DNA from: Fidelibacterota bacterium
Lineage (GTDB): Bacteria; Fidelibacterota; Fidelibacteria; Fidelibacterales; Fidelibacteraceae
Direction of reading: 5' to 3'
Length of the DNA: 16,842 bases
Assembly: GCA_029931905.1 (NCBI GenBank)
Contig: JAOZRH010000021.1
Coordinates: 1-16,842, forward strand
The notes beneath the pieces are model-generated. The model was not told the DNA's origin. It saw nothing but the letters and a program-made list of their open reading frames with translations, and made no database searches. This document shows, piece by piece, positions 1 through 7,572 of this stretch (position 1 is its first letter; each line of letters begins with the position of its first letter). The translations under genes were made by a program, and so were the position numbers.

Positions 1-203
1 ACCATTGGCATAATATCATGATTTACAACAGTAAAGTCATTGCTTGTTACAAATTCCACAGTCGTATCTGGTGACATAACTGGCACTACTTTCCCCATTA
101 CTTCAAAAAACTTATACTCTTCTGTACCTTTCTTGTAACCTTTTTTTCCACAGCCTATTAATAATAGACTAAAAACAAGAAATAAAACTAATACTTTCTT
201 CAT
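1..203 (-). CDS. Small lipoprotein, N-terminal part (cut by left edge)
   Basis: Only the first 67 codons are present; the 3' end lies outside the window. The N-terminus is a clear lipoprotein signal: MKK, a hydrophobic stretch, then the lipobox L-I-G-C with Cys18 as the expected lipidated residue. The mature part begins GKKGYKKGTEEYKFFEV. The segment around residues 30-67 (a FEVMGKV strand, then a VVNHDIMPMV stretch) faintly recalls the small copper-binding domain found alone or beside SCO1-type proteins, which has a G-V-V strand and an H-x-I-P...M-x-x-M motif. That reading is inference from a short fragment. The ATG has an AAGGAG Shine-Dalgarno 4 bases upstream and follows the transglutaminase-like gene by 12 bp, so the two are probably co-transcribed. 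Product otherwise unknown. Confidence 0.75.
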   Translation of the reverse strand, partial: MKKVLVLFLVFSLLLIGCGKKGYKKGTEEYKFFEVMGKVVPVMSPDTTVEFVTSNDFTVVNHDIMPM

Positions 204-215
204 TACTCTCCTTTT

Positions 216-1664
216 TTATTTAATTAAATACTCTATTTTCATATTATAATCCCATTTATCAAAATATAAATTTCCACCTTTCCATTCCAATTCGCCTCTC
301 TGAAAATCAACAGTTTCACTTCTTGGATGAATTTTATTCGGAAAAAGTGGCGTTGAATAATCATCGTTTACGATTAATCTATATCTATCAATATTCCCAA
401 AATAAAAATTGTGAATATCTTCGTCTTCATTAATTATTGTACCAAAAGATTGATCTACAGGTATCCATCCAATTCCCTCGAAATAAATTTCTCCCCAATC
501 ATGCAAATTAATATGATCTGGATGAAAATGCCACCCACTTTGCCATTTTGCAGGAATTCCGTTATAACGCGCCAAAGTCATAAATAATAGAGTTTGCATT
601 CCACAATCACCATGTTTATTTTCCAACACATACATTGGAATATTTGACATTGTAGAATATTCTCTTGCACTTGCCCACGGGATATTTTCATCAATCCAAG
701 TAAATATTTTTTTAGCTTTTAAATATGGATTTGTTTCATCTGCCACAATTTTTTTTGATAACTCTTTAATTTCATCTGTAAAAATTACATGTGTGTCTCT
801 TTCTTTTGTATATTTTTTATAAAATTCAGTATTTTTTTTATATGGTTTAATATCTTTCAAATCTATTTTTTTATATTGTGCATATGAAGATAATGAAAAT
901 TCTACTTGAAATTCAGTTGGGACCCCTTTTACAGCAGGTTTTTCTAAATATATCGTTCGTTGAAGATTTTCATTGTCGGCCAAAACATATTCTTTAACAT
1001 TTGTTGAAATTAGTTGAATATCTTTTTGGCGAGCATTTCCTTCTCTTGGATATGGAAGCCAACAACTGATAATTTCTCCAGCTGGAACAATATCTGCATC
1101 AACTGTTACAGTATATGTAAATTTAACCTTTGCAGGATTAACTAATTTCTCACCTGTTTCTTTAGCCAATTTAATTGTTTTTTGAGCATCGTTGTCTAAG
1201 AATATTTGCCACTCATTTTTTTCTGGAGTTTTATCTATTGCTTTTTTCTTTGCTTTTGCCTCTTTATTAATCCTAAATAAATTTGGCACAGAATTTGCAA
1301 AATATCTCTTTTCACCATTAATAATTTTCATTTCTAACGATTTTTCTTTTTCCCATTCTATAATTTGCTTATCAGTAACATTTGGAAAATATTTTTTAAT
1401 TTCAGGTAAAATATCTGATAATGATTTATCAAAATCCAATTCAATACGATCCATAATTTCTTTTTTCATTTTCAAATCGAATGTTTCCTTTTCTGATATA
1501 GAATTTGATATTATTTTTTTATCTATCACATTCTTTACCTTTTGATATTCGCCATTACTTATTAGATTATTAACCGTTTGAGAATTATTACTACAAAAAC
1601 TAAATAATAATAACGAAATTATTATTATCGCTCTTTTTATATTTTTTATATTATTCATTTCCAT
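216..1664 (-). CDS. Exported transglutaminase-like (papain-fold) protein
   Basis: The 482-residue product has an N-terminal signal (short Lys-bearing start, then AIIIISLLLFSFC). It may be a lipoprotein, but the residue before the Cys is Phe, which is not a canonical lipobox. A Lys/Glu-rich helical region follows, then a beta-rich segment, then a transglutaminase core near the C-terminus. The catalytic triad is visible: Cys354 in HGDCG, His388 in LHDWGE and Asp404 in PVDQSFG. Family members act as cysteine proteases or cross-linking enzymes on protein or peptidoglycan; the substrate here is unknown. The open frame extends up to 1754, but the upstream 30 codons add a second hydrophobic stretch without a ribosome site. 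A promoter at 1673-1704 lies inside that extension, so ATG 1664 (or 1658) is preferred. The gene is followed by the small lipoprotein and preceded by pepD. Confidence 0.8.
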   Translation of the reverse strand: MEMNNIKNIKRAIIIISLLLFSFCSNNSQTVNNLISNGEYQKVKNVIDKKIISNSISEKETFDLKMKKEIMDRIELDFDKSLSDILPEIKKYFPNVTDKQIIEWEKEKSLEMKIINGEKRYFANSVPNLFRINKEAKAKKKAIDKTPEKNEWQIFLDNDAQKTIKLAKETGEKLVNPAKVKFTYTVTVDADIVPAGEIISCWLPYPREGNARQKDIQLISTNVKEYVLADNENLQRTIYLEKPAVKGVPTEFQVEFSLSSYAQYKKIDLKDIKPYKKNTEFYKKYTKERDTHVIFTDEIKELSKKIVADETNPYLKAKKIFTWIDENIPWASAREYSTMSNIPMYVLENKHGDCGMQTLLFMTLARYNGIPAKWQSGWHFHPDHINLHDWGEIYFEGIGWIPVDQSFGTIINEDEDIHNFYFGNIDRYRLIVNDDYSTPLFPNKIHPRSETVDFQRGELEWKGGNLYFDKWDYNMKIEYLIK

Positions 1665-1672
1665 AACAACAA

Positions 1673-1704
1673 CAAATTTAAGAAATATTATCAAACTAAC
1701 AAAA
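1673..1704 (-). promoter_or_regulatory. Putative Bacteroidota-type promoter of the transglutaminase-like gene
   Basis: On the minus strand a TTTTG element (1704-1700) is followed by exactly 19 bases and then TAAATTTG (1680-1673). This fits the TTG-N19-TAnnTTTG consensus known for the primary sigma factor of Bacteroidota. The predicted start of transcription falls a few bases before ATG 1664, so the message would be leaderless or nearly so. No Shine-Dalgarno is seen before either candidate ATG, which agrees with that. This is a pattern match in AT-rich DNA, not proof. Confidence 0.45.
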
Positions 1705-1843
1705 CATTTAATAAGAAATATTATTTTTTGTTCCGAAAAAATATTGTTTAACATTCTTTAATTTTAACAATTTCTATTAATATTTTACTTTCTTTTAAAA
1801 ATTCTCTATCAAGTATATTAAATTTGTAAATAATTAGTTTTAA

Positions 1844-3283
1844 TCAAAAAGATTTTAATAATTCACAGACAAATTCCCAAAATTTTATCAACGATGGAAT
1901 ATACATTTTCTCCTGTGGACTGTGTGGGTTTCTAATAGTTGGACCAATAGAAATCATATCCATACCGTCATATTTAGCTCCAATAACACCGCATTCTAAA
2001 CCACCATGCACCACTTCAATTATAGCATCTTTACCAAATTTATTCTTATATACATTTTTACAATGTTCTAATAATTTTGAATTAATATTTGGTTGCCAAG
2101 AAGAATATCCGACACCAGATTTATATTCTGCCTTGCACAATTTAGCTACCGCTTCAATTTCTTTTGTTAAATAATCTCTTGCAGACATTTTTGAACTTCT
2201 CTGACTTGAAAGAATTATTAATTTTTCATTTTGAATTTCTAAAGTTGCTAAATTACAAGATGTTTCAGGAACACCATCAAATTCCAAAGACATTTCTTTT
2301 GTTCCATGTGGCAATGCAAGTATTAAATTAATCACTTTTTCCGTAGTATTCGCTGTAAAAGATTTATTATAATTTTTATCATTTTTAATTAATTTAATGC
2401 TAATTGTTTTTTCAGTTTCAGAAAATTCTAATTTAATTATCTCTTCAATTTTTTGTATAACTTCTTTTATACCCTCATAATGTTCCGACTTAAAACTAAT
2501 AGTCGCTTCTGAATCTCGTGGTATTGCATTATGGGCACTTCCACCCGATAAATCCACAATATTAAATGAATATTTTTCTTTAATTTCTTGCAATGTTCTT
2601 ACAAGAAGTTTATTTGCATTTCCTCTATGTTTTGTAATATCTCCTCCGGAATGCCCACCCATTAATCCAGAAACTCCAATTTTATAAATAGATTCGTTGT
2701 CGGAAATATCTTGATATTCAAGTGGTAACATAATCTTTGTATCTCTTCCACCAGCGCATCCAATTGTAAAAATCCCTTCTTCTTCAGAATCAAAATTCAA
2801 TAAAATTTTTCCCTCTAAAAAATCATTTCGCAAAGCATTCGCACCCGTTAATCCCGTTTCTTCATCAACAGTAAATAAAAGTTCTAAAGGTGGATGAGGA
2901 ATATTTTTATCTCTCGCTATTTCCAAACCAAAAGCCAAAGCAACCCCATTGTCAGCGCCCAAAGTTGTATTATTAGCATGCAACCAATCACCATCAATTA
3001 TATTCTCTATTGCATCTTTTGAAAAATCATGCGAAGATTCTGGTGTTTTTTCACAAACCATATCCATATGACCTTGAATTACAATTATTGGTTTATTTTC
3101 AAACCCTTTTGTTGCAGGAACTTTTATTAATACATTTTTAACTTCATCACTAACCGCCTCCAATTCATGTTCTTCTGCCCATTTCATCAACCAATTAGAA
3201 ATATTTTCCTCTTTTTTTGAACAACGAGGTATATTATTTATTTGTTGAAAAAGCTCTAAAATATTTTCCGTTTTCTTATTCAT
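1844..3283 (-). CDS. pepD: Cytosolic nonspecific (Xaa-His) dipeptidase, M20 family
   Basis: The 479-residue product is close to the 485 of E. coli PepD. It hydrolyses a broad range of dipeptides in the cytoplasm, recycling amino acids from peptide breakdown. The M20 di-zinc site is intact: His72 and Asp74 in GHMDMV, bridging Asp111 in LGADNGVA, the catalytic/zinc pair Glu141-Glu142 in VDEETG, Glu430 in HGGLECG, and His454 in RNPHSPQE. The dimerisation (lid) domain lies between the two halves of the catalytic domain, beginning near the GLMGGHSGGDI segment. There is no signal peptide. The start ATG has AAGGAG 7 bases upstream (3291-3296). The gene is divergent from tgt with a 122 bp gap, and there is an 89-bp or longer stretch before the next gene. 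Confidence 0.95.
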   Translation of the reverse strand: MNKKTENILELFQQINNIPRCSKKEENISNWLMKWAEEHELEAVSDEVKNVLIKVPATKGFENKPIIVIQGHMDMVCEKTPESSHDFSKDAIENIIDGDWLHANNTTLGADNGVALAFGLEIARDKNIPHPPLELLFTVDEETGLTGANALRNDFLEGKILLNFDSEEEGIFTIGCAGGRDTKIMLPLEYQDISDNESIYKIGVSGLMGGHSGGDITKHRGNANKLLVRTLQEIKEKYSFNIVDLSGGSAHNAIPRDSEATISFKSEHYEGIKEVIQKIEEIIKLEFSETEKTISIKLIKNDKNYNKSFTANTTEKVINLILALPHGTKEMSLEFDGVPETSCNLATLEIQNEKLIILSSQRSSKMSARDYLTKEIEAVAKLCKAEYKSGVGYSSWQPNINSKLLEHCKNVYKNKFGKDAIIEVVHGGLECGVIGAKYDGMDMISIGPTIRNPHSPQEKMYIPSLIKFWEFVCELLKSF

Positions 3284-3338
3284 ATTCCTTCTCCTTATTT
3301 TTATTATGTTATATTTTAAGTATAATTATTGAAATTTA

Positions 3339-3346
3339 CAAAGATA
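3339..3346 (-). promoter_or_regulatory. Possible -7 element of pepD
   Basis: TATCTTTG on the minus strand matches TAnnTTTG and would place the transcript start about 50 bases before the pepD ATG, leaving room for the visible AAGGAG ribosome site. No TTG is found at the expected 19-base distance upstream. Sigma-70-like hexamers (TATACT, TATAAC) also occur closer to the gene, so the choice is uncertain. Confidence 0.25.
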
Positions 3347-3393
3347 TTTTAATCAAACATTTCTTATTTCTTTTAATTTTTGAAAATATTTAT

Positions 3394-3401
3394 TACATTT
3401 G
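3394..3401 (+). promoter_or_regulatory. Possible -7 element of tgt (leaderless start)
   Basis: TACATTTG matches TAnnTTTG and ends only 4 bases before the tgt ATG at 3406. If it is the promoter, transcription starts at or next to the start codon. The overlapping TATTAC could serve as a sigma-70 -10 at nearly the same place. No Shine-Dalgarno precedes the ATG. There is no TTG 19 bases upstream (the position reads TTT). Confidence 0.3.
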
Positions 3402-3405
3402 CCCT

Positions 3406-4593
3406 ATGAAATTTAAATTACAAAAAGAATCAAAAAATTTATCTGCTCGTGCAGGTGAAATCACAACAGATCATGGTAAAATTGAAACACCAATATTTAT
3501 GCCAGTTGGTACAAAAGCCACAGTAAAAACTCTAACCAATGAAGAGTTAATTCAAGCAAATGCTCAAATAATTTTGGGAAATACTTATCATCTATATTTA
3601 CGCCCAGGAATGGAAATAATGGAAAATGCTGGTGGTTTACATAAATTTATGAATTGGAACAAACCAATTTTAACTGACTCTGGTGGTTATCAAGTATATT
3701 CACTTGCAAAATTAAGAGAAATTGTTGACAATAAAATCACATTTAGATCGCATATTGATGGAAGTTTACACGAATTTTCTCCTGAAAAATCAATTAATAT
3801 TCAACGAACACTCGGGAGCGATATAATTATGGCCTTCGATGAATGCACTCCTTATCCTTGTGATTATTCTTATGCAAAGGAATCGTTAAAAAGAACTCAC
3901 GAATGGGAAAAAAAATCGAAAGAATATTTTGATAATACCAACCCACACTATTCTCATTCACAAGCACTTTTTGGAATCATTCAAGGATCAACTTTCGATG
4001 ATTTGAGATATGAAAGTGTAAAATATCTTACAGATCTCGAATTTGATGGTTATGCAATTGGTGGGCTTGCTGTTGGCGAACCTAAAAAAATAATGTATGA
4101 CTTAACAAATAAGGTTTGTGAAAAATTACCAAAAGACTCACCGAGATATTTGATGGGAGTTGGTAAACCTGAGGATATTATTGAAGCAATTGCAAATGGG
4201 GTTGATATGATGGACTGTGTTTTACCAACTCGTAATGCAAGAAATGGTTCTTTATATTCTTGGCAAGGAAGAATAAACATCAAAAATGCAAAATACAAAA
4301 ACGATTTTAATCCAATTGATTCAAATTGTGATTGTTACACATGTAAAAATCATTCTCGTGCATATCTAAATCATCTATATCGCAACCAAGAAATTACAGG
4401 CTTAAGATTAAATACTATTCATAATATTCATTTCTTTTTAGAGTTAACCGCAAAAGCAAGAGAAGCAATATTGAATGATACTTTTTCTGATTTTTACAAT
4501 AACTTTTTTAATAATTATCATGTTGAACAAGATAACTACTTAAACAATCTAAAAAACAAAGAAAATTACAAAAATAAAAAAAAAAATAATTAA
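3406..4593 (+). CDS. tgt: Queuine tRNA-ribosyltransferase (tRNA-guanine transglycosylase)
   Basis: The enzyme exchanges guanine-34 for preQ1 in tRNAs with GUN anticodons (Asp, Asn, His, Tyr), a step of queuosine synthesis in the cytoplasm. The product has 395 residues. General acid/base Asp91 lies in DSGGYQ, the substrate loop is GGLAVGE, and nucleophile Asp270 lies in MMDCVLPTRNARNG. The zinc site is Cys308, Cys310, Cys313 (CDCYTC) and His339; the spacing equals E. coli Tgt (302/304/307/333, nucleophile 264). The reading frame is open upstream to 3217, but that part overlaps pepD, is hydrophobic and has no family similarity, so ATG 3406 is the start. The C-terminal tail is unusually rich in Lys and Asn. 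It is the only plus-strand gene here; no queuosine partner gene is adjacent. Confidence 0.96.
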   Translation: MKFKLQKESKNLSARAGEITTDHGKIETPIFMPVGTKATVKTLTNEELIQANAQIILGNTYHLYLRPGMEIMENAGGLHKFMNWNKPILTDSGGYQVYSLAKLREIVDNKITFRSHIDGSLHEFSPEKSINIQRTLGSDIIMAFDECTPYPCDYSYAKESLKRTHEWEKKSKEYFDNTNPHYSHSQALFGIIQGSTFDDLRYESVKYLTDLEFDGYAIGGLAVGEPKKIMYDLTNKVCEKLPKDSPRYLMGVGKPEDIIEAIANGVDMMDCVLPTRNARNGSLYSWQGRINIKNAKYKNDFNPIDSNCDCYTCKNHSRAYLNHLYRNQEITGLRLNTIHNIHFFLELTAKAREAILNDTFSDFYNNFFNNYHVEQDNYLNNLKNKENYKNKKKNN

Positions 4594-4604
4594 AATATTT
4601 TTTT
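4580..4604. terminator. Possible bidirectional AT-only terminator between tgt and yihY-like gene
   Basis: Perfect 9-base inverted repeat (AAAAAAATA at 4580-4588, TATTTTTTT at 4596-4604) around a 7-base loop. It gives an A-tract/T-tract arrangement readable from both sides and covers both stop codons. The stem has no G or C, so its stability is low; there is no other terminator candidate at this junction. Confidence 0.3.
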
Positions 4605-5933
4605 AAAAATACCAGATTTTTCTATTTTTTTAATTGATTTACCTATATTTAGTGTTTTATTTTTTAATGCAGAATAAAATGCGTTTTCTGCATTCATAAA
4701 TAATTTTGATGCATAATTTTTAAGATAATCGCTCTCATCTGGTTTTAAATTTTCCCAATTTTCTGCAGGGTATTCATTTAAATTAATATCTCTAATAACT
4801 TTTTCAATTAAAATATTATCAGGTGATTTTGTTAAATAATATTTCAATGATTTGTCAGAACTTGGAATTAAATACCCATTTTCAACTAAAATATCTGCAA
4901 CATTATTTAATGATAAGGGATTACACCCCATTTTTTCAGCGATATCATCTAATACTGGAGTTTCATCACCCTTTACAAAAGATTCATGAATATTTAATAA
5001 TAACATTATACCTAAAAATGGATCTGAATATATTTTTTCTTTATTATTGTATTTATTTAAATGTAATAACATTTGTTTATGTTGGAATACATAAGCAAAT
5101 TCTGCACCGAGCAATATTAAAAACCAAGTAATATATATCCACATTAAAAACAATGGAATAGCTGCCAATGATTTATAAAAACTAGTAACAACCCCCACCC
5201 TATTGATATAAAGATAAAATGTATTCTTTGAAAATTCCCATAACAATGCGGCAATAAATCCACCAAATGCTGCATTTTTAATTCTCACAACAGCAGAAGG
5301 AACTATTAAATACAATAATGAAAATGCTACAAAACTAACAAACAATGGAAATAATTTATTATATAATAAATTTAACAACCAGAATTCATGTAATAATTGA
5401 TCAAAAATTCCTCCTGCCGGATTCAAATAATTCACTAACCATACTGACACTAAAATCAATAATGGAGTAGTCGTAATTACTACCCAAAAAGCAATAACCT
5501 TTTGAAAATAGCTTCTACTTTCTCTTGTATTCCAAATATGATTAAAAACCCTCTCTGTCATAACAAATATTCCTGTTGCGGTTAATAACAAACTCAATAC
5601 TGCTACCAAATTAATTATACCAACTTTAATTCCTTGGAAAGCTGTAGGAGAAATATAAAGTTCCAACCAAGTACTTAATTGTTCATGAAATTCTGGAGCA
5701 ACAAATGGGAATACCGTATTTTCAACATATGAAATTATCTCCTTACCAACACCTAAAAGGCCAGAAATACTAAATAACAATACTGCTAATGGAATCAAAG
5801 ATATTATAGTAATATATGCTAAACTAGCAGATTGTTCTAAACACAAATCGCTATTGAACTTTTTTCCTGTCAAACCAATAGTTTCTATTGATTGGAATAC
5901 AAAAATTTTAATTATTTGAAACCATTTTTTCAA
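4590..5933 (-). CDS. YihY/BrkB-family inner membrane protein with C-terminal soluble domain
   Basis: Multi-pass membrane protein of the YihY/virulence factor BrkB family (once called RNase BN; function not established). About 447 residues from the TTG start. The family core occupies roughly residues 30-290, with the SLAYITIISLIPL opening, several hydrophobic helices and the closing LFLMWIYITW...LLGAEFA signature. A soluble C-terminal part of about 150 residues (near DIAEKMGCNPLSLNNVADILVENGYL) looks like a winged-helix fold, as seen in some relatives. An ATG exists at 5948, but GGAGGT (5946-5941) sits inside those first codons, exactly 7 bases before TTG 5933. TTG is therefore the likely start. 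It overlaps the end of the GHL10 gene by 26 bp, implying translational coupling. Confidence 0.88.
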   Translation of the reverse strand: MKKWFQIIKIFVFQSIETIGLTGKKFNSDLCLEQSASLAYITIISLIPLAVLLFSISGLLGVGKEIISYVENTVFPFVAPEFHEQLSTWLELYISPTAFQGIKVGIINLVAVLSLLLTATGIFVMTERVFNHIWNTRESRSYFQKVIAFWVVITTTPLLILVSVWLVNYLNPAGGIFDQLLHEFWLLNLLYNKLFPLFVSFVAFSLLYLIVPSAVVRIKNAAFGGFIAALLWEFSKNTFYLYINRVGVVTSFYKSLAAIPLFLMWIYITWFLILLGAEFAYVFQHKQMLLHLNKYNNKEKIYSDPFLGIMLLLNIHESFVKGDETPVLDDIAEKMGCNPLSLNNVADILVENGYLIPSSDKSLKYYLTKSPDNILIEKVIRDINLNEYPAENWENLKPDESDYLKNYASKLFMNAENAFYSALKNKTLNIGKSIKKIEKSGIFKKIF

Positions 5934-7083
5934 AATAATTACCTCCATTTTTTAATGTATTATATGAAAAAAATACTATTCCATCAAAATCTTGATCTAC
6001 AACTGAATTAATTCTATTATGTGATTCTTTCGGAGACAATCTCCAAATCCCAATTCCAATCATAACTTTTTTATATTCATTTTCAGTTAAATTGTCTTTT
6101 ATCACTAACATATTGTTGTTAAAATCTAAATTATTAATCGCATAATTCATTGGAACTACAAAATCAACCCAATCGTTTTTTATCCAAGTTAACCAATCTT
6201 GATAATAATTATTTCTTGCAATTATTGGATTTGGTTTAACGGCACTACTAATTTCAATTTTTTTATTATTTCTCTTATTAAGATCACTTATTTGTTTAAT
6301 CAACTTATTTATTGCTTCTATTCGATATTCAGAATATTTATCAAAAAAAAATTTCTTTAATGAATCATTTTTATAATATTTTCCATTTACCAAATAATCA
6401 TTAACATTTAAATTACTAGTCTTTGAAAAAAATTCCATTCCATTTTTATTAAATCCACTATTTTTCGTCTGATATCTAACATAATCCAAATGAATGCCAT
6501 CAATATCATAATTATCCATAATTTCTTTAATCAATAATAATAAATATTTATTTACATCCTGATGAATTGGCGATAAATATACACCTTCATAATTTGTTGG
6601 AACATCTTCCGAATAAATTAAATTATAATCATTCTGTCCATAAATATTTGTTTCTGTCCATTCTGGAAATAATTTAAACAAATGATTGGGAGACAATTTT
6701 CTATCTGTATTTGAGAATAAAATATAAGTATTAAACCATGCATGAATTTTTATATTATTTTTTTTGGCAATTTTACATACATATTTTAATGGATCAAATG
6801 AATGTGGATAAATTTTTTCACTTTTTTCAACTAATTCACTATTGTAAAAAGCATCACCACGACCACGAATTTGTACAAACAAATCTGTAATTCCATTTTC
6901 TTTTGCAAAATCAACAAATCTATCAATTTCATTTTTATTTGTCATTGAATAACGAATAACCCACACCCCAACGCGATTAAACTTTAATTCGTTCTCAACT
7001 TCATAATTACCAAATAATGTAATACAAAAAAGGGCAATCGCTATGATCACCCGTTTAATCAAATTTGAAAATATTTTATTCAC
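5908..7083 (-). CDS. Secreted GHL10-type (family 10 glycosylhydrolase-like) protein
   Basis: 391 residues. The N-terminus (IIAIALFCITLFG after a basic start) is a signal peptide or membrane anchor, so the protein acts outside the cytoplasm. The rest matches the GHL10/DUF187 TIM-barrel family: RVGVWVIRY near 37-45, LFVQIRGRGDAFYNS near 68-82, IKIHAWFNTY near 111-120, GIHLDYVRYQ near 196-205 and DFVVPMNYAI near 307-316. Family members are thought to act on cell-wall or extracellular glycans; substrate unknown, and the Asp residues in RGRGDAF and GIHLDYVRY are candidate active-site residues. The start is GTG without a recognisable ribosome site; no better in-frame start exists. It follows rplQ by 50 bp and overlaps the YihY-like gene. 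Confidence 0.88.
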   Translation of the reverse strand: MNKIFSNLIKRVIIAIALFCITLFGNYEVENELKFNRVGVWVIRYSMTNKNEIDRFVDFAKENGITDLFVQIRGRGDAFYNSELVEKSEKIYPHSFDPLKYVCKIAKKNNIKIHAWFNTYILFSNTDRKLSPNHLFKLFPEWTETNIYGQNDYNLIYSEDVPTNYEGVYLSPIHQDVNKYLLLLIKEIMDNYDIDGIHLDYVRYQTKNSGFNKNGMEFFSKTSNLNVNDYLVNGKYYKNDSLKKFFFDKYSEYRIEAINKLIKQISDLNKRNNKKIEISSAVKPNPIIARNNYYQDWLTWIKNDWVDFVVPMNYAINNLDFNNNMLVIKDNLTENEYKKVMIGIGIWRLSPKESHNRINSVVDQDFDGIVFFSYNTLKNGGNYFEKMVSNN

Positions 7084-7133
7084 TATTACAACAATTTTGT
7101 TCTTTATAAACTAAAATAATCTAAACAAAAAAT

Positions 7134-7547
7134 CTATTCTTTTGTTATTTTTTTATCTTTCTTATTATCTTTCTTTTTCTTATCAATATTTACAGCATCA
7201 ACAAGTTGAATCAAAACTACAGGAGCATTGTCGTTTTTTCTATTTCCTAACTTAATTATTCTAGTATATCCACCCTGTCTCTCTTTATACAATGGTGCAA
7301 CTTCATCGAATAATATTTTAACACCCTCTTTTCGTCTTAAAAATTTGAAAGCTAATCTTCTACCATGTGTAGAATCTTTTTTACCATAAGTAATCAATCT
7401 TTCAGTATATCTTCTTAATTCTTTTGCTTTTGCATGTGTTGTTCTAATTTCTTTGTGTAGTAGTAAAGAATAAGCCATATTTGACAATAGTGCTGCTCTA
7501 TGACTCTTTGTTCTACCTAATTTTAAACCTTTTTTATTGTGTCTCAT
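7134..7547 (-). CDS. rplQ: 50S ribosomal protein L17
   Basis: 137 residues; opens with the family signature MRHNKKGLKLGRTKSHR and keeps RTTHAKAKELR and ERLITYGK. L17 sits at the polypeptide exit side of the large subunit. The position where most L17 proteins have Arg before the Asn in ALLRN is Ser here. The C-terminus carries a short Lys/Asp tail (DKKKKDNKKDKK), an extension beyond the core domain. Last gene of the ribosomal cluster, 25 bp after rpoA as in most bacteria. In the 50 bp that follow I find only a weak 7-base AT hairpin (AACAAAA/TTTTGTT) overlapping the stop, without a good U-run. Confidence 0.97.
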   Translation of the reverse strand: MRHNKKGLKLGRTKSHRAALLSNMAYSLLLHKEIRTTHAKAKELRRYTERLITYGKKDSTHGRRLAFKFLRRKEGVKILFDEVAPLYKERQGGYTRIIKLGNRKNDNAPVVLIQLVDAVNIDKKKKDNKKDKKITKE

Positions 7548-7572
7548 AATATTATAATTCGCCTACTGTTAA

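Noticed and set aside
217..230. Perfect 14-base palindrome TATTTAATTAAATA at the end of the transglutaminase-like gene
   Set aside because: Entirely A/T in a very AT-rich genome, overlapping the stop codon; chance occurrence is likely and no U-run supports a terminator.
1192..1545. 117-codon plus-strand open frame opposite the transglutaminase-like gene
   Set aside because: Hydrophobic low-complexity product typical of the reverse complement of Lys/Glu-rich coding sequence; no start context.
1665..1754. Longer N-terminus of the transglutaminase-like protein from ATG 1754
   Set aside because: It would place a second hydrophobic segment before a normal signal peptide, and a promoter match lies inside it. 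It cannot be excluded without data.
3217..3405. 63-residue N-terminal extension of tgt
   Set aside because: It overlaps the pepD start and promoter, is not part of the Tgt family, and the conserved protein begins at MKFKLQKES.
7096..7150. Hairpin AACAAAA/TTTTGTT at the rplQ stop as a terminator
   Set aside because: Seven-base, G/C-poor stem without a following uninterrupted U-run; too weak to call.
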